Shown here: piece by piece, positions 62,691 through 64,000 of the stretch | How the letters are laid out: the number at the start of each line of letters is the position of its first letter | Numbering within the stretch: position 1 is the stretch's first letter | From: Progne subis subis | Lineage: Eukaryota; Chordata; Aves; Passeriformes; Hirundinidae | DNA: 64,000 bases | Assembly: GCA_022316685.1 (NCBI GenBank) | Contig: JAKJHU010000036.1 | Span: forward strand, 6,242,036 to 6,306,035 | Direction of reading: 5' to 3' | Position numbers and translations under genes: made by a program | The notes under the pieces: generated by a model | Told to the model about the DNA's origin: nothing | Databases searched by the model: none | The model's input: only the letters and a program-made list of their open reading frames with translations

Positions 62691-63916
62691 ATCAGCTATT
62701 AAATAGAATTATGAATAAGAAAATTTACATGTTTTATGCTAGATCTAATGCTAAATCCTATTCATGGTAAATATCTGAGGACATTTGGGTTTTCTTAGTC
62801 CATCCTATGGCAATGGTATTGAATCTTGTTAATGACAGTGATGATAGTTTTTCTTGGTTTTGTTTTATTTTGTCCAAATCATAAGTTTATAAAATAAATA
62901 TTCATAAGCAAAATCACACTATGATCATGTGCCAGACTTGGTTAGAATTCATACCTATATTAGTATTTAATGCAAATCCACTACGGATGGATCAATACAA
63001 TTACAATTCCTTTTTTTTTTTTTTTTTCATTTAATATTTGTCAAAGGTAACAGCAGAAGGGAGCCTCATGATCCCCATTAACAACAAATTAATTTTGTAT
63101 TCCTCTGCTTTCTAGATCGTCTTAAGGTGGCTGACTTTACAAGGGAAGGAATATGAAATATTGACTACAAATAGCAGCAATTATAGGGTAAAATGAAGTG
63201 ATTTGATCATAAAAATAGGGACAGAACTTAGAGTTAAAAGATGAAGATTCTTTTTATTGTCTTCTATATTCTCTACAATGCAAATTTTGTTGTAAGACAG
63301 AATTCTATAGTTACCTTAAAAAATACACAAAATACTGTTTTGCAGATTGAGGTGGAAGGAGATATGTAAAGTACATACTGAATTTCCTATAAAGGAAATA
63401 CTACTTTATCTAATCTTTCTAACTCAAACACTAATCTAATTCATCAGACTAAGGCTCCTTTTTTGTTGTTGTTTGTTTGGGTTTCTTTAAGTTTTAATTT
63501 TAAGTTGCAGCATAGGATGATCTGAGAATTTTTTTCCCTTATTATATTGCCCATCATATATACCAGAGGTAAACATCTTGTGACTCTTGTCCCGTAAGTG
63601 TTAGGTTGTGTAAGGGGTGCTTTCTGTTTAGGAGGACAGCACATATCTAGCAGGAGTGTCTTTGATACGTTGTAGTTTTTTGTGTTGTGTTGCCATATGC
63701 ATAGTTCAGAAGATCTAGAGTAGAAGATATTCCATAGTTTAACAATTCAACATTATTCATTGGAATTCCTTTACATGCAGGAAAGAAGGAAAAAAAAAAA
63801 ATAAAATAGCAGCATCAGTGTGTTCGTGTGTGTTCTAGGAATGTTATTACAGAGAGATATAGAGTAATGATTTCTTTAGAAGCTTAGAAATGCAAATAAG
63901 TTATTAACCAAACTCT

Positions 63917-63978
<62 letters not shown>

Positions 63979-64000
63979 AAAAATAGCCTGGCTTTTCTTT
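62691..64000. other. Unique AT-rich DNA
   Basis: No gene was found. T runs lie at 63011-63027 and 63920-63972, and an A run at about 63790-63801. Confidence 0.6.
63920..63972. repeat. Poly(T) run, 53 bases
   Basis: The longest homopolymer in the window, 28 bp from its end. No CR1 or LTR body is visible on either side. Confidence 0.92.

Overview
The window looks like avian nuclear DNA, most likely from a songbird (the bird call is firm, the passerine call is an inference). It is AT-rich. It carries 5'-truncated CR1 LINE fragments with the typical avian CR1 tail, a dense set of solo LTRs of bird endogenous retroviruses, many A/T homopolymers, and no SINE-type elements. I find no host protein-coding gene, exon, tRNA, rRNA or CRISPR array. 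The longest open frames are products of microsatellites, LTRs or chance. The stretch is best read as intergenic or deep-intronic DNA.

Layout. 1-4950 is unique AT-rich DNA. 4957-5609 (+) and 9988-10608 (-) are two solo LTRs of one family (called B here) facing each other. 11213-11820 is a further LTR-like block (E) with a 23-base G run. Short CR1 tails lie at 13592-13858 and 17826-17922. 19799-20482 (-, family A), 20520-21010 (+, probable) and 21296-21953 (-, family D) form an LTR cluster. 22-31.5 kb is mostly unique, with one candidate conserved block (22.1-22.45 kb) and one small inverted-terminus element (27574-27859). 31.5-41.2 kb holds a CR1 tail, family A LTRs at 35000-35716 (-) and 40601-41239 (+), a family C LTR at 36853-37488 (+) and another CR1 tail. 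41-47 kb is unique DNA with A/C-only and GA-rich tracts. 47-54 kb holds a + strand CR1 end, three older LTR pieces, the second family C LTR (50760-51423) and an 80-bp tandem duplication. 55.6-56.45 kb is a GC-richer LTR-like block with a long (CTTT)n array. 57.03-59.12 kb is the remains of a long CR1 on the minus strand, in which endonuclease and reverse-transcriptase motifs can still be read. 62.1-62.7 kb is a last LTR-like block. The window ends near a 53-base T run.

The strongest results are LTR boundaries. Six LTRs have perfect 6-bp target-site duplications (TSDs) that can be read directly (AAGTGT, TATTTT, CCCCAA, ATACAC, ATGTTC, ATAATC). A seventh has ATTCTG, also perfect, and an eighth matches at 5 of 6 bases. 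Each TSD is different, so these are independent insertions later reduced to solo LTRs. I found no gag, pol or env coding sequence between them. No new functional system is evident. The items worth a second look concern repeat structure, a possible conserved non-coding block and low-complexity tracts.
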